Assembly: GCA_003164715.1 (NCBI GenBank)
Contig: PLTZ01000013.1
Span: forward strand, 1 to 64,000
Length of the DNA: 64,000 nucleotides
Source of the DNA: Opitutaceae bacterium
Lineage (GTDB): Bacteria > Verrucomicrobiota > Verrucomicrobiia > Opitutales > Opitutaceae
Direction: 5' to 3'
Positions 35,998-45,568 of the stretch are shown in pieces. The notes beneath the pieces are model-generated. The model saw nothing but the letters and a program-made list of their open reading frames with translations, had not been told where the DNA came from and made no database searches. Numbering within the stretch: the first letter of the stretch is position 1; each line of letters starts with the position of its first letter. Position numbers and translations under genes: made by a program.

Positions 35998-36808
35998 CCG
36001 AATGGCGTGGCTGCGCGGAGGAAAGGCGCATTGTGCCAATCCTCCCAACCCGCCCCCCGGTGCGCCCTGGCGCCTGGTGCTCCTCGGAGCCCCCGGCGTG
36101 GGCAAGGGGACGCAGGCGGACCTGCTCTGCTCGAGGCTCGGGGCCTGCCACCTTTCGACGGGGGACATCCTGCGGGCCGCGGCCTGCACGGACTGCGAGC
36201 GCACGCCGGCCCTCGAGGCCGCGCTCGCCAGCATGAAGGCGGGGGCGCTGGTCTCGGACGAGACCATCCTTGAACTCGTCGGCGAGCGCGGGCGGTGCCT
36301 TCGGTGCTGCGGCGGGTTCGTCCTCGACGGCTTCCCGCGCACCGTGGCGCAGGCCGAGGCCCTCTCCAGGTTCCTGGAGCGCGAGGGGGTGGCGCTTGAC
36401 GTCGTGTTCAGCTACGAGCTGCCCATTGAAGAGATTGTCTCGCGGCTCGCCGGCAGGCGGGTGTGCCCGAAGTGCAAGGCGGTCTACCACACGGTGATGC
36501 AGCCTCCCACGCGGCCGGGCATCTGCGACGCCTGCGGCACGGCGCTCCTGCAGCGCGAGGACGACAAGCCCGAGACGATCCGCACGAGGATGCGGGTCTA
36601 CGAGGAGAGCACGCTGCCCCTCCTGGCGTGGTACGCCGAGCGCGGGCTCCTGATCCAGGTGCCGGCGTTCGGCACCCCGGAGCAGATCTACGTCCGCACG
36701 TGGACCTGCGGGCGGACCGCGCCCGACGCGTTCAGGCCGAAGTCTCCGCGCGGCGCCGCCCCCGCAGTCGGAGGCGGAGCCCACGCACTAAGCGCACGGC
36801 GTCCCTGA
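35981..36808 (+). CDS. adk: Adenylate kinase
   Basis: 275 residues, longer than the usual 215-220 because of an about 30-residue N-terminal extension and a C-terminal tail. P-loop GAPGVGKGTQ, the AMP-binding LSTGDILR, DGFPRT, and a LID domain with a zinc site (CPKC...CDAC). It interconverts AMP, ADP and ATP. The ATG at 35981 lies inside the end of the preceding gene; ATG 36002, just past that stop, is an alternative start. The 3' end overlaps the convergent hydrogenase protease gene by 77 bases. Given the extensions this could be a second adenylate kinase paralogue. Confidence 0.88.
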   Translation: MTNKPDRMAWLRGGKAHCANPPNPPPGAPWRLVLLGAPGVGKGTQADLLCSRLGACHLSTGDILRAAACTDCERTPALEAALASMKAGALVSDETILELVGERGRCLRCCGGFVLDGFPRTVAQAEALSRFLEREGVALDVVFSYELPIEEIVSRLAGRRVCPKCKAVYHTVMQPPTRPGICDACGTALLQREDDKPETIRTRMRVYEESTLPLLAWYAERGLLIQVPAFGTPEQIYVRTWTCGRTAPDAFRPKSPRGAAPAVGGGAHALSARRP

Positions 36809-37202
36809 GGCCGAGGGCGGCCGGGCGCGAGAGGCGCTCGCCGAAGCCGAGCTCCTTGGCGGGGATGGTCAGCATCCACGAGCGCGGTGCGCGGCCAAAG
36901 GCGTCGCGCGCCAGGGCCAGGAGCACGCGGGGGTCCGCGGCGTGGGCGAGGATCTGCGAGGAGTCGGCCGGGCCCAGCTGGCGCAGGCGCACCGGCCCCC
37001 GGTGCTCCACGCTCGCGTCGACGAAGACGGCGGCCCCCGCCCGCGACAGCGGGTCGGCGAGCTCCGGGGTGAGCTGGGGGCAGGCGATCGTGAGGACGCC
37101 CTGCAGGCGGAGCCGCTCCAGCGCGGCGGCGACCTTGGGCCCGACGCCGTCGTCGCGGCGCAGGGTGTTTCCGTAGCCGATGACCAGCAGGTAGCTATCC
37201 AC
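36732..37202 (-). CDS. Hydrogenase maturation endopeptidase
   Basis: 156 residues of the HyaD/HoxW family. [16 protein letters not shown] (about 7-22) contains the nickel-sensing aspartate region, and VFVDAS the second conserved acidic site. The protease clips the C-terminal extension from the hydrogenase large subunit after nickel insertion. GTG start at 37200-37202, overlapping the hoxH end by eight bases, so it is the last gene of the hox operon. Its 3' quarter, rich in Arg ([10 protein letters not shown]), overlaps adk on the other strand. Confidence 0.93.
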   Translation of the reverse strand: MDSYLLVIGYGNTLRRDDGVGPKVAAALERLRLQGVLTIACPQLTPELADPLSRAGAAVFVDASVEHRGPVRLRQLGPADSSQILAHAADPRVLLALARDAFGRAPRSWMLTIPAKELGFGERLSRPAALGLRDAVRLVRGLRLRLRGRRRAETSA

Positions 37203-38619
37203 GGACCACCTCGCGGAGCACGTTGCCGCGGGGCCCGACCAGCCGGATGCGCAACGGCATCTGGCCCGCGGCGTGGGTGGAGCAGGAGAGGCAGGGGTCG
37301 TAGCAGCGGATGCCGTGCTCGATGCGGTTGAGCACGGGCTCCGGGATATTGTCTCCCTGCACGTAGTGGCGCGCGATCTGCGCGACCGTGCGGTTCATGG
37401 CCAGGTTGTTGTGGCCGGTGGCGACGATCAGGTTGACGCTCTTCAGGAGCCCGGAGCGGTCCACCGTGTAGTCGTGGAACAGGGTGCCGCGCGGCGCCTC
37501 GCTGGCGCCCACCCCGTGGAGCGAGTTGACGCCCGCGTCGGCGCGCAGGTCGCCGCTGCCCAGGTCGGGATCCTCGAGGGCGCGCTCGATCGCCTCGAGG
37601 CCGGCGATGATCTCGATCAGGCGCGCGTAGTGGTAGAGGAACGAGGACGTGACGGCGCCCCGGCCCATCTGCTTGAAGGCCTTTAGCTCGGCGTCCGCCC
37701 GCGGCGTCCCGATGTGCTCGCAGACGTTGAGCCTGGCGAGCGGCCCCACCCGGTACATCCCGCCCGGGAGCCCGAGCGCCTTGAAGTACGGCGTCTTCAG
37801 GTACGAGGCTTCCTGCACGGACTCGCCCAGGAACTCCAGGTAGCGCGCCGGCTCGATCTGGTCGGCGATCACGCTGCCGGTGCTGTCCGTGAACCGCAGC
37901 CTGCCGCCGTGGTGCTCCCATCCGCCATCGGGCGCGACAAGGCCCATGAAGAGCGACTGGAAGTTGCCGAAGATGAGGGCCTCCTCCCGGTGGGACTCGA
38001 GCGCCTTTAGGAAGATGCCGAGCGCCGCCTCGGCCGTCGCGAAGGCCTCCGGCAGCCGCTGCCGGATGCGGGCGCGCCCCTCCTCGTCAAGCCCGCTGCG
38101 GACGCCGCCCGGCACGGCCCACGCGGGGTGGATCTTCTTGCCGCCGAGCGCCTCGATGATCTCCTGGCCGAACTGGCGCAGCCGGATCCCGGAGCGGGCG
38201 AGCGCGGGGTCGGCGGCGATCAGGCCGAAGACGTTGCGGGTCGCCGGGGGGGCGTCCCAGCCGAGGATGAAGTCGGGCGCGCTCAGGTGGAAGAAGCTGA
38301 GCGCGTGGCTCTGGACGATCTGGCCGAGGTTCATCAGGCGGCGCAGCTTGTCCGCCGCGGGAGGGATCGCGACGGCCATGATGGCGTCGCCCGCCTTGGC
38401 CGAGGCGAGCAGGTGGCTCACCGGGCAGATGCCGCAGATGCGGGCGGTGATCGCCGGCATCTCGCTGAAGGGGCGGCCCTCGCAGAACTTCTCGAAGCCG
38501 CGGAACTCCACGACGTGGAACTCGGCGTCGGACACCTGTCCGGCATCGTCCAGGAAGATGCTGATCTTGGCGTGCCCCTCGATGCGGGTGACCGGGTCGA
38601 TGACGATGCGCTTTGCCAT
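37195..38619 (-). CDS. hoxH: Bidirectional [NiFe]-hydrogenase large subunit HoxH
   Basis: 474 residues. Nickel ligands are in [10 protein letters not shown] (about residues 60-69) and DPCLSCSTH near the C-terminus; 25 residues follow that histidine and should be removed by the protease encoded next. DPVTRIEGH at the N-terminus is also typical. The sequence type and the hoxEFU genes upstream place it in the NAD-linked group 3d hydrogenases, which run in both directions between H2 and NAD(P)H in the cytoplasm. Confidence 0.96.
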   Translation of the reverse strand: MAKRIVIDPVTRIEGHAKISIFLDDAGQVSDAEFHVVEFRGFEKFCEGRPFSEMPAITARICGICPVSHLLASAKAGDAIMAVAIPPAADKLRRLMNLGQIVQSHALSFFHLSAPDFILGWDAPPATRNVFGLIAADPALARSGIRLRQFGQEIIEALGGKKIHPAWAVPGGVRSGLDEEGRARIRQRLPEAFATAEAALGIFLKALESHREEALIFGNFQSLFMGLVAPDGGWEHHGGRLRFTDSTGSVIADQIEPARYLEFLGESVQEASYLKTPYFKALGLPGGMYRVGPLARLNVCEHIGTPRADAELKAFKQMGRGAVTSSFLYHYARLIEIIAGLEAIERALEDPDLGSGDLRADAGVNSLHGVGASEAPRGTLFHDYTVDRSGLLKSVNLIVATGHNNLAMNRTVAQIARHYVQGDNIPEPVLNRIEHGIRCYDPCLSCSTHAAGQMPLRIRLVGPRGNVLREVVRG

Positions 38620-38628
38620 GGGAAGTCC

Positions 38629-39177
38629 TCAGCCGAACCGGATCTGCTCTCCCTCCAGGGCGGGCGGCAGGCCCGCGAGCACGCGCTCGAGCAGCAGCTT
38701 GATCCGGTCCGCCGACGGCGGGCAGCCGGGCAGGTAAACCTCCACGGGGACGACCTCGTGCAGGGGCTTCACGCGCTTCAGGAGCTCGGGGACGATGCCG
38801 TCGGCGACGGGCAGCCTCGGGTTGTTCTGCGCGTTCGCGATGTAGGCGCACTGCAGCACGTTCACATCGTTGCCCGCGCCCAGCTGGTTGCGGATCGCGG
38901 GCACGTTGCCCGTCACCGCGCAGTCGCCGAACGAGACGAGGACCTTCGTGCGCCGGCGGACCGTGTGAAGCATCTCTAGGTTGTCGCGGTTGCAGACCGC
39001 GCCCTCGATGAGGCAAACGTCGACGTTCTCCGGGTACTCCTTCACGTCGATGACCGGGCTGTAGACCAGGTCCACAAGGCCCGCCAGGTCGATCAGGAAC
39101 TCGTCCAGGTCGAGGAAGGACATGTGGCAGCCGGAGCAGCCGCCCAGCCAAACGGTGGCTATTCTAAGGCGATCCAT
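38629..39177 (-). CDS. hoxY: Hydrogenase small subunit HoxY
   Basis: 182 residues with no Tat signal, as expected for a cytoplasmic enzyme. Cysteines binding the proximal [4Fe-4S] cluster are seen in WLGGCSGCHMSF (about 12-19), FGDCAVTGNVP and LPGCPPSAD. It links the NiFe site in HoxH to the diaphorase part. The start ATG lies 19 bases inside the hoxU end, and hoxH follows nine bases after its stop. Confidence 0.95.
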   Translation of the reverse strand: MDRLRIATVWLGGCSGCHMSFLDLDEFLIDLAGLVDLVYSPVIDVKEYPENVDVCLIEGAVCNRDNLEMLHTVRRRTKVLVSFGDCAVTGNVPAIRNQLGAGNDVNVLQCAYIANAQNNPRLPVADGIVPELLKRVKPLHEVVPVEVYLPGCPPSADRIKLLLERVLAGLPPALEGEQIRFG

Positions 39178-39881
39178 TGTTTTTTGAGTCTGGCGTTGAC
39201 GATGTACTCGAGCTTGTTGAGGTCGCGCGACATCTCGCCGACGGTCGAGCCCTTGTTGAAGAGCGCGCCGGTGGGGCAGGCGAGGACGCACTTCCCGCAC
39301 GAGGTGCAGGTCTCCGAGTCGCCCCAGGGCTGCTTCAGGTCGTCGATGATGGCCGACCGCGCGCCGCGCCCCGCGACGTTCTTCGTCCCGGCGCCTTCGA
39401 TGTGCCAGCAGACGCGCACGCAGCGCTGGCAGAGGACGCAGCGGTTGTGGTCCAGGCCGAAGAGATGGTGCGTCGCGTCGACCCCCCACCTCGGGAAGCT
39501 GTAGTCGTAGCCCACGTGCTCCATGCCGTTCTGCCACGCGAGCGTCTGGAGCTCGCACTTCCCGTTGGACACGCAGACCGAGCACACGTGGTTGCGCTCC
39601 GCGAAGAGGAGCTCGAGCGTCATCCGGCGGTACTTGCGCAGGCGCTCCGTGTCGGTGTGGACTTCCATCCCCTCGGCGACGCGGGTCGTGCAGGCGGAGA
39701 AGAGCTTCTTCGCCCCGGCGACCTCGACCAGGCACAGGCGGCAGGCGCCGACGTCGTACACGCCCCCCAGGTGGCAGAGGGTCGGTATCTTGATTCCCGC
39801 GTCGGTCGCTGCGTCCAGGATCGTGGCGTCGTCCTGCGCGCTGACCTGCTTTCCGTCGATGATGAGGGTCTTGGCTGCCAT
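39159..39881 (-). CDS. hoxU: Hydrogenase diaphorase subunit HoxU
   Basis: 240 residues homologous to the N-terminal part of NuoG. [2Fe-2S] ligands are in CHLGGVYDVGACRLC plus a later Cys; a histidine-containing [4Fe-4S] site is in HVCSVCVSNGKCELQ; and two ferredoxin-type clusters are in CVLCQRCVRVC and CTSCGKCVLACP. It carries electrons between HoxF and HoxY. ATG 39881 starts the family-conserved KTLIIDGKQV segment. It is five bases from hoxF. Confidence 0.94.
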   Translation of the reverse strand: MAAKTLIIDGKQVSAQDDATILDAATDAGIKIPTLCHLGGVYDVGACRLCLVEVAGAKKLFSACTTRVAEGMEVHTDTERLRKYRRMTLELLFAERNHVCSVCVSNGKCELQTLAWQNGMEHVGYDYSFPRWGVDATHHLFGLDHNRCVLCQRCVRVCWHIEGAGTKNVAGRGARSAIIDDLKQPWGDSETCTSCGKCVLACPTGALFNKGSTVGEMSRDLNKLEYIVNARLKKQWIALE

Positions 39882-39886
39882 GGGGG

Positions 39887-41518
39887 TCAGGTGGCGTTCG
39901 CGCCCGCGGGGGCGGGCTTGCCGTCGGGCTGCGCCTGCAGCAGCTCGAGGTACTCGTTGCGGAAGAACCTGAGGGTGCTCAGGATCGGGTTCGGCGCGTT
40001 TTGGCCGAGGCCGCACAGGCTCGTGCGGGCGACCATGTCGCAGAGCTCCTCGAGCTTGGCCAGGTCCTCGGGGGTGGCCTCGCGCCGGACGATCTTGTCG
40101 AGCAGGCGGTGCATCTGCACCGTGCCGGTGCGGCACGGGATGCACTTGCCGCACGACTCGTCCATGCAGAACTCCATGAAGAAGCGCGCGATCTCGGGCA
40201 TGCGCGTCGACTCGTCCATGACGATCATCCCGCCGGAGCCCATGATGGAGCCGAGGCGGGTGAGCGACTCGTAGTCGACCGGCGTGTCGAGCTCGCTGGC
40301 CGGGATGCATCCGCCGGAGGGCCCGCCGGTCTGCACGGCCTTGATCTTGACGCCGCCAGGCGCGCCCCCGCCCATCTCCTCGACGATCTGGCGCAGCGGC
40401 GTGCCCATGGGCACCTCAATGAGGCCCGTGTTCTCGATCTTTCCGGCGAGCGCGAACACCTTTGTCCCCTTGCTCAGGCCGGTGCCGATGGAGGCGAACC
40501 ACTCGGCCCCCTTGCGGATGATCACGGGGATGTTGGCGAAGGTCTCGACATTGTTGATGAGCGTCGGGCAGCCCCAGAGGCCGCTCTCCGCGGGGAAGGG
40601 GGGGCGCGGCCTCGGTGTCCCGCGCCGGCCCTCGATCGAGGCCATGAGCGCCGTCTCCTCGCCGCAGACGTACGCGCCCGCGCCTATCCGGATGTCGACT
40701 GTGAAGCTGAACGGCGACTCGAAGATGCCGCTGCCGAGCAGCCCCGTCTGGCGCGCCTGCTTGATGGCGATCTGCAGGCGCTTGATCGCGAGCGGGTACT
40801 CGGCCCGGACGTAGATGTAGCCCTGGTTCGCGCCGACCGCGTAGGCGGCGATGGCCATGCCCTCGAGCACGCTGTGGGGGTCGCTCTCGAGGACGCTGCG
40901 GTCCATGAAGGCGCCGGGGTCGCCCTCGTCCGCGTTGCAGACCACGTATTTCTGGGCGGCGGGCGTCTTAGCCACCGTGGCCCACTTCAGGCCCGTGGAA
41001 TACCCCGCTCCGCCGCGCCCGCGCAGCCCGCTCTTGATCGCGCTCTCGACGACGTCGTTGGGCGTCATCTCGCGCAGCACCGCGTGCAGCGCCCGGTACC
41101 CGTCGACCGCGATGTAGGACTCGATCCGCTCGGGGTCGATCAGGCCGCTGTTGGCCAGCACGATGGAGAGCTGCTTGGTGTAGAAGGGGTGCGTCGGGTC
41201 GCCCCTCTTGACGTTCGCCTCGCCCCCCTGCGTCGCGATGATGACCGCCGGGGCGTCCTCGGGCGTGACCTTCTCGTAGATGATGCCGTCGGGGTCGACG
41301 CCGACGAGCGGGCCCTGGCAGCAGAGGCGCATGCACCCGACGCCGCGCACCTCGATCCTTTCGGAGAGGCCCGAGTCGCGGACGATCTTCTCGAGGCTGG
41401 TCTTGACCGCCTCGGAGTGGGAGGACATGCAGCCGGCCGCCATGCAGCAGCGGATGACCGTCTTCTTGGCGGAGGACCTTTCCGCCTCCGCGATCGCGTC
41501 GAGGTCGTCAATGATCAT
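39887..41518 (-). CDS. hoxF: Hydrogenase diaphorase subunit HoxF
   Basis: 543 residues, NuoF-like. An N-terminal thioredoxin-like [2Fe-2S] domain (CMAAGC and CMRLCC, about 25-70) precedes the flavin/NAD part: [13 protein letters not shown] for NADH and FMN binding, [24 protein letters not shown], and the C-terminal [4Fe-4S] set [12 protein letters not shown]. It exchanges electrons with NAD(H). Ferredoxin may also deliver electrons to this module, as shown for cyanobacterial Hox enzymes. Overlaps hoxE by 11 bases. Confidence 0.95.
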   Translation of the reverse strand: MIIDDLDAIAEAERSSAKKTVIRCCMAAGCMSSHSEAVKTSLEKIVRDSGLSERIEVRGVGCMRLCCQGPLVGVDPDGIIYEKVTPEDAPAVIIATQGGEANVKRGDPTHPFYTKQLSIVLANSGLIDPERIESYIAVDGYRALHAVLREMTPNDVVESAIKSGLRGRGGAGYSTGLKWATVAKTPAAQKYVVCNADEGDPGAFMDRSVLESDPHSVLEGMAIAAYAVGANQGYIYVRAEYPLAIKRLQIAIKQARQTGLLGSGIFESPFSFTVDIRIGAGAYVCGEETALMASIEGRRGTPRPRPPFPAESGLWGCPTLINNVETFANIPVIIRKGAEWFASIGTGLSKGTKVFALAGKIENTGLIEVPMGTPLRQIVEEMGGGAPGGVKIKAVQTGGPSGGCIPASELDTPVDYESLTRLGSIMGSGGMIVMDESTRMPEIARFFMEFCMDESCGKCIPCRTGTVQMHRLLDKIVRREATPEDLAKLEELCDMVARTSLCGLGQNAPNPILSTLRFFRNEYLELLQAQPDGKPAPAGANAT

Positions 41519-41993
41519 GGGGAAGCCATTCGTTGACCCGCGCCACGGCCGCGTCGGGGGTCTGGTGGGGCGTGATCACGCCGTCGTACACGACCGTGGG
41601 CGCGATTCCGCAGGCGCCGAGGCAGCGCGCGGTGAGCAGCGAGAACTCATTGTCGGCCGTGGTCTCCCCGGCCTTGATCCCTGACTTGGCCTCGACCGCC
41701 GAGAGGACCTTGTCCGCGCCGCGGACGTAGCAGGCGGTCCCGGTGCACACGACGCAGGTGTGGGCGCCCTGCGGCTTCAGGATGAAGTAGTGGTAGAACG
41801 TGGCGACGCCGTAGACGCGGCTCGCCGGCAGCTTCAGCTTGTAGGCGACGAAGAGCAGGAGGTCGTCCTCCAGGAACCCGAAGAGCTCCTGGGCGCGGTG
41901 CAGCACCTCGATCAGCGCGTCTTGGCGGCCCTGAAACTTCTTGATGTGCGCCTCGAGGATTTTGAAGCGCTTGTCTCCACTGGCGTGCTTCAT
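41508..41993 (-). CDS. hoxE: Hydrogenase diaphorase subunit HoxE
   Basis: 161 residues from ATG 41993 ([11 protein letters not shown]); a GTG at 42044 would add 17 residues, and no clear ribosome site decides between them. NuoE-like: [33 protein letters not shown] and the [2Fe-2S] ligands in CTGTACYV and CLGACG. HoxE is required in bidirectional hydrogenases of the HoxEFUYH type and may be the entry point for ferredoxin electrons. First gene of the operon hoxE-F-U-Y-H-protease. Confidence 0.93.
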   Translation of the reverse strand: MKHASGDKRFKILEAHIKKFQGRQDALIEVLHRAQELFGFLEDDLLLFVAYKLKLPASRVYGVATFYHYFILKPQGAHTCVVCTGTACYVRGADKVLSAVEAKSGIKAGETTADNEFSLLTARCLGACGIAPTVVYDGVITPHQTPDAAVARVNEWLPHDH

Positions 41994-42288
41994 GATCCGA
42001 GCAACGCCGCCCTTCCTATCGGTCAAGATAGAATTAGCTTCCACGAGGGGAGGATAGCCGCCCGCGGACCGCGCTTCTCCTCACATTTTGGCAATGGCTG
42101 GGCGTTTCTTGGGGGACGCTCTGGCGCGCTCCGGAGCGGTTTTTGGGGTGAAAACCGCCGCCGCGGCCCCTCCGGGGCCGTAGTATGCGGGCGCATGAGC
42201 CCATACGCGGGAGTCATAATCGGGCGCCGGGACTGCGCAAATCCTTGCGCTTTCCCCACGGGCTTTCGATCGTAGGCAGCTCCCGCAA
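41994..42288. promoter_or_regulatory. Divergent control region between hox operon and GH94 gene
   Basis: About 295 bases (245 if hoxE starts at GTG 42044) between the divergent hoxE and phosphorylase starts. It must hold the promoters for both units. I see no clean -35/-10 pair, no FNR-like palindrome and no gene. An earlier ATG-led open frame at 42185 on the plus strand has no coding support. Confidence 0.3.
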
Positions 42289-44676
42289 ATGCAATTCGGC
42301 CACTTTGACGACGACGCGAAGGAATATGTCATCACCCGCCCGGACACTCCGCGGGCGTGGAGCAACTACCTCGGGTCGCTCGACTACGGCGCCATCATCA
42401 CCAACAACGCCGGGGGCTACAGCTTCTACAAGAGCGCCCTGACGAGCCGCTTCCTGCGCATGCGGCCCAATTCCGTGCCGATGGACCAGCCCGGGCGCTA
42501 CTTCTACCTGCGCGACGCCGAGACCGGGGACTACTGGTCGTCCTCCTGGCAGCCGGTCGGCAAGCCCCTGTCCAAGTACAAGAGCGTCTGCCGCCATGGC
42601 ACGGCCTACACGATCATCACGTCGCGCTACGCCGGCATCGAGACCGAGTCGACGTACTTCGTGCCACTCGGGCAGGCGTTCGAGTACTGGCGCCTCAGGG
42701 TGACAAACAAGTCCAGGAAGGTGCGCCGCCTTTCCGTCTTCACCTACTGCGAGATGTCGAGTCCCTGGGCGATGCCCAACGACATGAGCAACCTGCAGTA
42801 TTCGCAGTTCATCACGAAGGCCACGGTTGAGCAGGAGATGCTGGGGATGGCCGTCCATCCATACATGCCCTACGATCCGGCGGACCTCATGGGCTGCCAC
42901 CGCCTCTGGATGGCGTTGGTCGGGGCCCCCCTCGCCGGCTACGAGACCGTCCGGGAGCGCTTCCTGGGGTCCATCTACAACACCTACGCGAACCCGCAGG
43001 CGGTGATCGACGGGAAGTGCTCCAACTTCCTGGCCGAGGGCGGGAACGCGATCGGGACCCTCCAGGCCGACATCGCGCTGCAGCCGGGCGAGACGCGCGA
43101 GCTGATCGCGATGCTCGGGCTCGGCACGCCCGACTCGCACGGCTACAGGGCCCGGGCCGAGTTCGGCACGCCGGAGCGCTGCGAGGCCGAGCTGCAGAAG
43201 CTCGTCGGCCGCTGGCACGGCCTCCTCGAGGGCGCAAAGGTGAAGACTCCGGACGCGGAGTTCGACTCGATGGCCAACGTCTGGGGGGCCTACAACGCGC
43301 TGATCGCCTACACCTGGTCGCGGCACGCGTCGCTCATCTACAACGGCGAGCGCGACGGCCTCGGCTACCGGGACACGGTGCAGGACATGCTCGGCGCGAT
43401 CCCGATCCTCAAGGAGGGGATTCGCGAGCGCCTCGAACTCATGCTCACGGGGCAGGTCGCCAGCGGCGGCGCGATGCCGGTCGTGCAGCAGTTCAACCAC
43501 CACCCGGGAGCGATGCCCGCTCCCCGGGCCGAGGAATTCAGGTCCGACGACTGCCAGTGGCTGTTCAACGCGGTGCCGGACTACGTGGCCGAGACGGGCG
43601 ACCTCGACTTCTACAACAAGGTGCTCCCGTTTGCCGACAAGGGCGAGGCGACGGTGCTGGGCCACTTGCGCCGCGCGATCGAGTTCAACGTCCAGCACTC
43701 GGGCAGGAACGGCCTGCCGTGCGGGCTGCACGCCGACTGGAACGACTGCGTGAAGATGGGCTACGCGGGCGAGTCCGTGATGGTGGCCTTCCAGCTGCGC
43801 TACGCCTTCGACACCTACGCGCGGATCGCGGGGCGGCTCGCCCTGCCGGAGGAGGCTGAATGGGCCCGCTCGGAGCTAGCGAAGCTGGACGCGAACATCC
43901 AGAAGGCGGCGTGGGACGGCGAATGGTTCCTCTGGGCGATCGGCGCGGACGGCCACCGCTACGGCTCGAAGGCGGAGACCGAGGGCAAGATCTACGTCAA
44001 CACCCAGAGCTGGGCGGTCATCTCCGGTGCGGCCACGCCGGAGCAGGGCCGCTTGTGCATGGGCGCCCTCGTGCGCGACCTGGCGACGCCGTTTGGCATC
44101 ATGCTGAGCGCCCCGCCGTTCACGCTCACGCCGCCGACCGTCATGGTCGGGGTGATCTTCAACCACGGGGTCAAGGAGAACGCCGGCATCTTCTGCCACA
44201 CGCAGAGCTGGGTGGTCATCGCCGAGTGCCTGCTCGGCAACGGCGACCAGGCCTACGAGTTCTACCGGGCGTTCATGCCCTCCGCCTACAACACGCGGGC
44301 GGAGGTGCGCGAGATCGAGCCCTACGTCCACTGCCAGACGACCTACGCCACGTGCAACCGCAACGCGGGCAAGTCGGCGACCCCGTGGCTCACCGGGACG
44401 GCGTCATGGAGCCACCACACGGCGCTTCAGTGGATCCTTGGCATCAGGCCGGAGATCGACGGCCTGCGCATCGACCCCTGCATCCCCAGGTCCTGGCCGG
44501 GCTTCACCATGACGCGGGTCTTCCGCGGCAAGACGGTGAAGATCACGGTGAAGAACCCGGACGGCGTCAGCCGGGGGGTCAGGTCGCTCGTTATCGACGG
44601 CAAGCCGGTCGAGGGCGCCTTGGCGCCGCTCGACCGGATCAGGGACGGCTCCAAGATCGTGGCGACCCTCGGCTAG
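42289..44676 (+). CDS. GH94 cellobiose/chitobiose-type phosphorylase
   Basis: 795 residues, the standard length of cellobiose phosphorylase. The catalytic acid is in HADWNDCVK (about residue 485); other family segments are SNYLGSLDYGAIITNNAGGYSFYKS near the start and the final TASWSHHTALQWILGIRPEIDGL. There is no signal peptide, so it acts on oligosaccharides inside the cell, using phosphate to release a sugar 1-phosphate and saving ATP, which suits a fermentative energy budget. Whether the substrate is cellobiose, chitobiose or another disaccharide cannot be told. It stands as a single gene, convergent with the TonB-domain gene. Confidence 0.9.
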   Translation: MQFGHFDDDAKEYVITRPDTPRAWSNYLGSLDYGAIITNNAGGYSFYKSALTSRFLRMRPNSVPMDQPGRYFYLRDAETGDYWSSSWQPVGKPLSKYKSVCRHGTAYTIITSRYAGIETESTYFVPLGQAFEYWRLRVTNKSRKVRRLSVFTYCEMSSPWAMPNDMSNLQYSQFITKATVEQEMLGMAVHPYMPYDPADLMGCHRLWMALVGAPLAGYETVRERFLGSIYNTYANPQAVIDGKCSNFLAEGGNAIGTLQADIALQPGETRELIAMLGLGTPDSHGYRARAEFGTPERCEAELQKLVGRWHGLLEGAKVKTPDAEFDSMANVWGAYNALIAYTWSRHASLIYNGERDGLGYRDTVQDMLGAIPILKEGIRERLELMLTGQVASGGAMPVVQQFNHHPGAMPAPRAEEFRSDDCQWLFNAVPDYVAETGDLDFYNKVLPFADKGEATVLGHLRRAIEFNVQHSGRNGLPCGLHADWNDCVKMGYAGESVMVAFQLRYAFDTYARIAGRLALPEEAEWARSELAKLDANIQKAAWDGEWFLWAIGADGHRYGSKAETEGKIYVNTQSWAVISGAATPEQGRLCMGALVRDLATPFGIMLSAPPFTLTPPTVMVGVIFNHGVKENAGIFCHTQSWVVIAECLLGNGDQAYEFYRAFMPSAYNTRAEVREIEPYVHCQTTYATCNRNAGKSATPWLTGTASWSHHTALQWILGIRPEIDGLRIDPCIPRSWPGFTMTRVFRGKTVKITVKNPDGVSRGVRSLVIDGKPVEGALAPLDRIRDGSKIVATLG

Positions 44677-44688
44677 GGCCGAGGCCCG

Positions 44689-44708
44689 GCCGGCGTCACG
44701 GCGCCGGC
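44689..44708. terminator. Hairpin between phosphorylase and TonB-domain gene
   Basis: Perfect seven-base stem GCCGGCG / CGCCGGC with a six-base loop that contains the stop codon of the convergent TonB-domain gene; the phosphorylase stop is 13 bases upstream. No T-run. Confidence 0.4.
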
Positions 44709-45430
44709 GGCTTGAAGCTGAAGTCCTGGCTCGCGACGACCAGGACGGGCTTCCCGCTCGAGACAGGCGGGGCGAACTGCCACTGCGAGACCGCCGCCAC
44801 GGCGACCGCGGCAAGCTCCGGGCTGGCCTCGATGGTCTCCCGCGCGACCGAGGGGATCCGCACGCGGCCCTGCGGGTCGATGTAGAACTCGACCACGACG
44901 TGCCCGCCGCGGCTGCTGCGCGCGAGTTCGCCCGGGTAGACCGGGCTCACGACCTTGAGGGGCGCGGGCACGCGGTCGAGCTGGGAGAGCGTGCAGACGC
45001 TGTAAGCCTCGCTGTTCGGGGCGACTTTGAAGTGGACGAGCTCGTTGTAGGAGATGACGTCCATCGACACGACCGCGACGCCGTCCAGCTCGAAGTGGAA
45101 CGTGACGTCCGCCTTCGAGTTGCGGGGGGCGCCGTGGATGCGCGCGGGCTCGAACGTCCACTTCCGGACCGCGGTCATGGCGGATGCGGCGAACGCGGGG
45201 TGCGTGTAGCCGGTCGCCAGGCAATCCGAGAGCACGCCGGAGTCGTCGACGGCTATTGCGAGGCTCGCCACGCCGCTTTTCACGCCGGCCGTCGTCATGC
45301 TCGGGGGGTAGGTGGCGTCGACGTTCTGGTTGATCTTAACCGGTACATAGTCCGGGAGTGCGGCCTGCGCCAGGGCGGTCGGGCTGCACACGAGGGACGC
45401 GAGCAGGGCTAGGCATGTGGGGCTGTTCAT
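44696..45430 (-). CDS. Exported protein with two TonB-like C-terminal domains
   Basis: 244 residues from ATG 45430, which begins a clean signal peptide (cleavage near ALAQAA, about residue 22). Two related segments follow: one with GVASLAIAVDDSGVLSDCLATGYTHPAF (about 50-80) and one with GGHVVVEFYIDPQGRVRIPSV (about 170-190) ending in QWQFAPP. Both match TonB C-terminal domain style (xVxVxFxVxxxGxV). A membrane-spanning N-terminal anchor and Pro-rich linker are missing, so it is a periplasmic or outer-membrane-associated variant rather than a classic energy transducer. Function unknown. Confidence 0.72.
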   Translation of the reverse strand: MNSPTCLALLASLVCSPTALAQAALPDYVPVKINQNVDATYPPSMTTAGVKSGVASLAIAVDDSGVLSDCLATGYTHPAFAASAMTAVRKWTFEPARIHGAPRNSKADVTFHFELDGVAVVSMDVISYNELVHFKVAPNSEAYSVCTLSQLDRVPAPLKVVSPVYPGELARSSRGGHVVVEFYIDPQGRVRIPSVARETIEASPELAAVAVAAVSQWQFAPPVSSGKPVLVVASQDFSFKPPAP

Positions 45431-45496
45431 GGGGTGGTGTGGAATCGCCCGGCATAACACCGGGCGGCGTCCGCCCCCTTCACGGCCCCGCCCAAG

Positions 45497-45511
45497 GGGT
45501 GCAAAGCACCC
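45497..45511 (-). terminator. Hairpin downstream of the CoA-transferase gene
   Basis: Perfect stem GGGTGC / GCACCC with an AAA loop, 58 bases beyond the CoA-transferase stop and before the next minus-strand gene. No T-run follows. Confidence 0.35.
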
Positions 45512-45568
45512 GCCCGACCCCCAAGAAAGGTGAAGGGTTGAGCGCGGTGCCGGTGTTGACAGCGGCCC

